24,147 bases of DNA from a bacterium (GTDB lineage Bacteria; UBA10199; DSSB01), in NCBI GenBank assembly GCA_030426445.1, contig JAUHYS010000004.1, positions 1 to 24,147 of the forward strand. Reading direction: 5' to 3'. This document shows positions 22,230 through 24,147 of the stretch, piece by piece. The translations under genes were made by a program, and so were the position numbers. Every line of letters starts with the position of its first letter. Within the stretch, counting starts at the first letter, position 1. The notes beneath the pieces are model-generated. The model had not been told where the DNA came from, did not search any database, and saw nothing but the letters and a program-made list of their open reading frames with translations.

Positions 22230-23402
22230 ATGAGGGTGGTCCAATCACAAAAAGAGGGAAATCTCTATTTAAATCAAAATGTTAAGCCTAGCTATCAAAG
22301 TCTAGAGGATCTTTTTTCTATAGTTGAGAAAGGGAAACGTGTATGGGAAGCCACTTTTGACGCCATTAGCGACCCAGTCCTCATTATTTCCAAAGATTTT
22401 ACTATCAAAAGAGCCAATTTAGCAGCTGCTCGTGCAGCGAAAACCTCTATAGAAGACTTAATCGAAAGACCCTGTTATGAAATCTTTGCTAAACAAGAGT
22501 CTATTTGTTTAGAATGCCCAGTCCAGCTCCATGAAACCAAAATCAAACAAGAAAAAAAGATCGTACATATCTTTCCGGATGGAAGAGAATATATTGCAAG
22601 CGCTTATCCTATCAAAGATAAAAGCGGTGAAGGTTTAGGACTTTATGTATTACAGTATCAAGATGTTACTGAAATACGTAAGCTGGAAGCTCAATTGATC
22701 CAAAAAGAAAAGATGGCAGCCATCGGGCTTTTCACCAGTGGTCTGGCTCATGACATCAATAACCCTATTGCTGGCATTTTAGCCTTTGCTCAACTAGCAA
22801 AAGAGGCTACCCCTACAGAATCCGAAATTTATTCAGATTTAAACGAAATCGAAAATGCCGCAAATCGCTGTAAAAAAATCGTCGAAGACCTCTTAACGCT
22901 CTCTAAGCCCTTAAAAAATATCGAACGTCAATATGTCGATATCAGCCAACTCATCATGGAAACGCTGCCCAGCATAGAAGTCCAATGGCAACACTTAGAT
23001 TATCAACTAGAAACAAACTTACCCCAGCTAAGCCAGGTACGGGTAAACGCAGCTAAATTACAGCAAGTTTTTTCAAATATACTACTCAATGCTTTTCAGG
23101 CGATCTCTCAAGGTGGCAAGATTAAAATCTCAGCGCAAGAAAATGACGAAAAGTTATGCATTCAAATTAAAGATAATGGAATCGGCATCAGTGAATCCCA
23201 CTTAAAACAAATCTTCGACCCCTATTTCACTACGAAACGTGATGTAGGAGGGACCGGTTTGGGACTTCCTGCCACTTATAACATTATTCGTGAACATGGG
23301 GGACACATCGAAGTACAAAGCGAAATAGGGCAAGGAAGCTGTTTTAAAATATTTATTCCTAAAGGGAGGTCCTGTGAAAAAACACATTCTGATAGTGGAT
23401 GA
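22230..23402 (+). CDS. PAS-domain sensor histidine kinase (NtrB-like)
   Basis: This 390-residue kinase has no membrane segment, so it should sense a cytosolic signal. A PAS domain spans about 36-150 (WEATFDAISDPVLIIS, IKRANLAAARAA, YVLQYQDVTEIR). It includes three cysteines spaced C-X10-C-X2-C (CYEIFAKQESICLECP), possibly a redox or metal site. A HisKA helix has the phospho-acceptor His174 in GLAHDINNPIAGILAFAQLA. The ATPase domain has the N box (QQVFSNILLNAFQAI), DNGIGI, and GGTGLGLPATYNIIREHGG. ATG 22230 is preferred to ATG 22212 because GGGGAG lies ten bases before it, while nothing lies before the other. It overlaps the response regulator gene by 29 bases. It is divergent from the fad operon. 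Confidence 0.85.
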   Translation: MRVVQSQKEGNLYLNQNVKPSYQSLEDLFSIVEKGKRVWEATFDAISDPVLIISKDFTIKRANLAAARAAKTSIEDLIERPCYEIFAKQESICLECPVQLHETKIKQEKKIVHIFPDGREYIASAYPIKDKSGEGLGLYVLQYQDVTEIRKLEAQLIQKEKMAAIGLFTSGLAHDINNPIAGILAFAQLAKEATPTESEIYSDLNEIENAANRCKKIVEDLLTLSKPLKNIERQYVDISQLIMETLPSIEVQWQHLDYQLETNLPQLSQVRVNAAKLQQVFSNILLNAFQAISQGGKIKISAQENDEKLCIQIKDNGIGISESHLKQIFDPYFTTKRDVGGTGLGLPATYNIIREHGGHIEVQSEIGQGSCFKIFIPKGRSCEKTHSDSG

Positions 23403-24147
23403 CGATATCTGCATGATCAAGGCTCTAGCACGTTATCTAACTAATCAGGGATACGAGGTCACAGCCTGTGAAGAATACAAAAAGGCTTCCAAATTACTGC
23501 AAGAAGCTTGGGTGGACCTCGCACTGATTGATTTACGCTTGAGTTCTCATAGTGGCTTGGAACTCATTCGACAAATCAAACAGCAAGAACTCAATACAAA
23601 ATCGATTATCATGACAGGGCATGCAAGCATAGAAAGCGCCATTGAAGCGATTAAGGAAGGGGCTTTCCACTATTTAACCAAACCCTTTGAGTTAATCGAT
23701 CTACTTAACTTGGTCGAAAAAGCATTAGACTACTCAAAAGTTGAAGACGAAAATAAATTTTTAAAAAAACAACTCAACCTTCATTACCCTTTTCAAAAAA
23801 TAGTGGGAAATTCCCAAGCAATGCAAGAGGTCCTAAGTATGATTCAGCGCGTGGCAACTACGGATTCAACAGCTCTGATTTTAGGAGAATCCGGAACTGG
23901 AAAAGAATTATTAGCCCATGCTATTCATAACGCATCTCATCGTAGTCAAGGACCAATGATTCCTGTCAACTGCGCAGCCATCCCTGATGAACTTTTAGAA
24001 AGCGAAATGTTTGGCCATGTCAAGGGGGCCTTTACAGGAGCACACCTTGGTCGAAAAGGCCGTTTTGAAATGGCTTCCGGCGGCACCTTATTTCTCGATG
24101 AAATCGGCGACATGCCACCACAGCTTCAGGTCAAGCTGCTTAGAGCC
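23374..24147 (+). CDS. NtrC-family sigma54-dependent response regulator (partial, 3' end missing)
   Basis: The frame is open from GTG 23374 to the window end (258 codons), with GGGAGG about four bases upstream. The receiver domain has the acidic pocket (ILIVDDDICM), phospho-acceptor Asp53 (LALIDLRLSS), the conserved MTGHAS and lysine in YLTKPFE. After a linker, the AAA+ domain shows Walker A GESGTGKELLAHAIH, the sigma54-contacting GAFTGA loop in GHVKGAFTGAHLG, and Walker B GGTLFLDEIGDMPP. The remaining AAA+ part and DNA-binding helix-turn-helix would lie beyond the window. The gene starts inside the kinase gene, so the two are translated together as a cognate pair. Targets are sigma54 promoters, which are unknown here. 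Confidence 0.9.
   Translation, partial: MKKHILIVDDDICMIKALARYLTNQGYEVTACEEYKKASKLLQEAWVDLALIDLRLSSHSGLELIRQIKQQELNTKSIIMTGHASIESAIEAIKEGAFHYLTKPFELIDLLNLVEKALDYSKVEDENKFLKKQLNLHYPFQKIVGNSQAMQEVLSMIQRVATTDSTALILGESGTGKELLAHAIHNASHRSQGPMIPVNCAAIPDELLESEMFGHVKGAFTGAHLGRKGRFEMASGGTLFLDEIGDMPPQLQVKLLRA

Overview
This is an A+T-rich chromosomal segment from a Gram-negative bacterium. Evidence for an outer membrane is a long beta-barrel-like protein, a PapD-like periplasmic chaperone, lipoproteins, DsbA-type thiol oxidoreductases and an NtrB/NtrC-type two-component pair. The mix (FadN-type beta-oxidation protein, NtrC regulator, a lipoprotein ending in a thrombospondin-type-3-like acidic repeat, a SplB-like radical SAM protein in a genome with no other sign of sporulation here) fits a deltaproteobacterial or Bdellovibrionota-like lineage. 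That assignment is an inference, because no rRNA or strong phylogenetic marker was compared. No IS element, integrase, CRISPR array or phage gene is visible.

Layout. Positions 1-4777 (minus strand) hold a surface-fibre operon. It has a strong promoter, a leader carrying a repeated hairpin, three related pilin-like secreted proteins whose genes overlap, a PapD-like chaperone, and an incomplete 'usher-like' beta-barrel protein with a secretin-type N-terminal domain, cut by the window edge. Positions 4803-7027 hold two envelope proteins: a TSP3-tailed lipoprotein (minus) and a parvulin-type foldase lipoprotein (plus). Positions 7027-8835 (minus) hold a DEAD-box RNA helicase followed by elongation factor P. 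Positions 8930-9909 (plus) hold a tandem pair of small STAS-like paralogues, the first possibly leaderless.

Positions 9915-10564 (minus) hold tadA and tRNA-Ser(GGA). Positions 10628-14393 (plus) form a tight four-gene run: an unknown protein, a SplB-like radical SAM protein, pabB, and a pabC broken by an internal deletion and frameshift. Positions 14418-16159 (minus) hold serS followed by tRNA-Ser(TGA), tRNA-Ser(GCT) and tRNA-Arg(ACG). The last is the expected substrate of TadA encoded about 4 kb away. Positions 16237-18198 (minus) hold two DsbA-family proteins, one a lipoprotein fused to a SurA/PrsA-like N-terminal region. Positions 18269-22035 (minus) hold a fadA-fadN beta-oxidation operon behind a palindrome that resembles the FadR (TetR-family) operator. 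Positions 22148-24147 (plus) hold a PAS histidine kinase and an NtrC-type sigma54 activator cut by the window end.

The best candidate for a little-described system is the 3-pilin/chaperone/barrel operon, whose barrel does not look like a standard FimD/PapC usher. The most testable regulatory calls are the fad operator and the palindrome inside the spacer of the kinase promoter.
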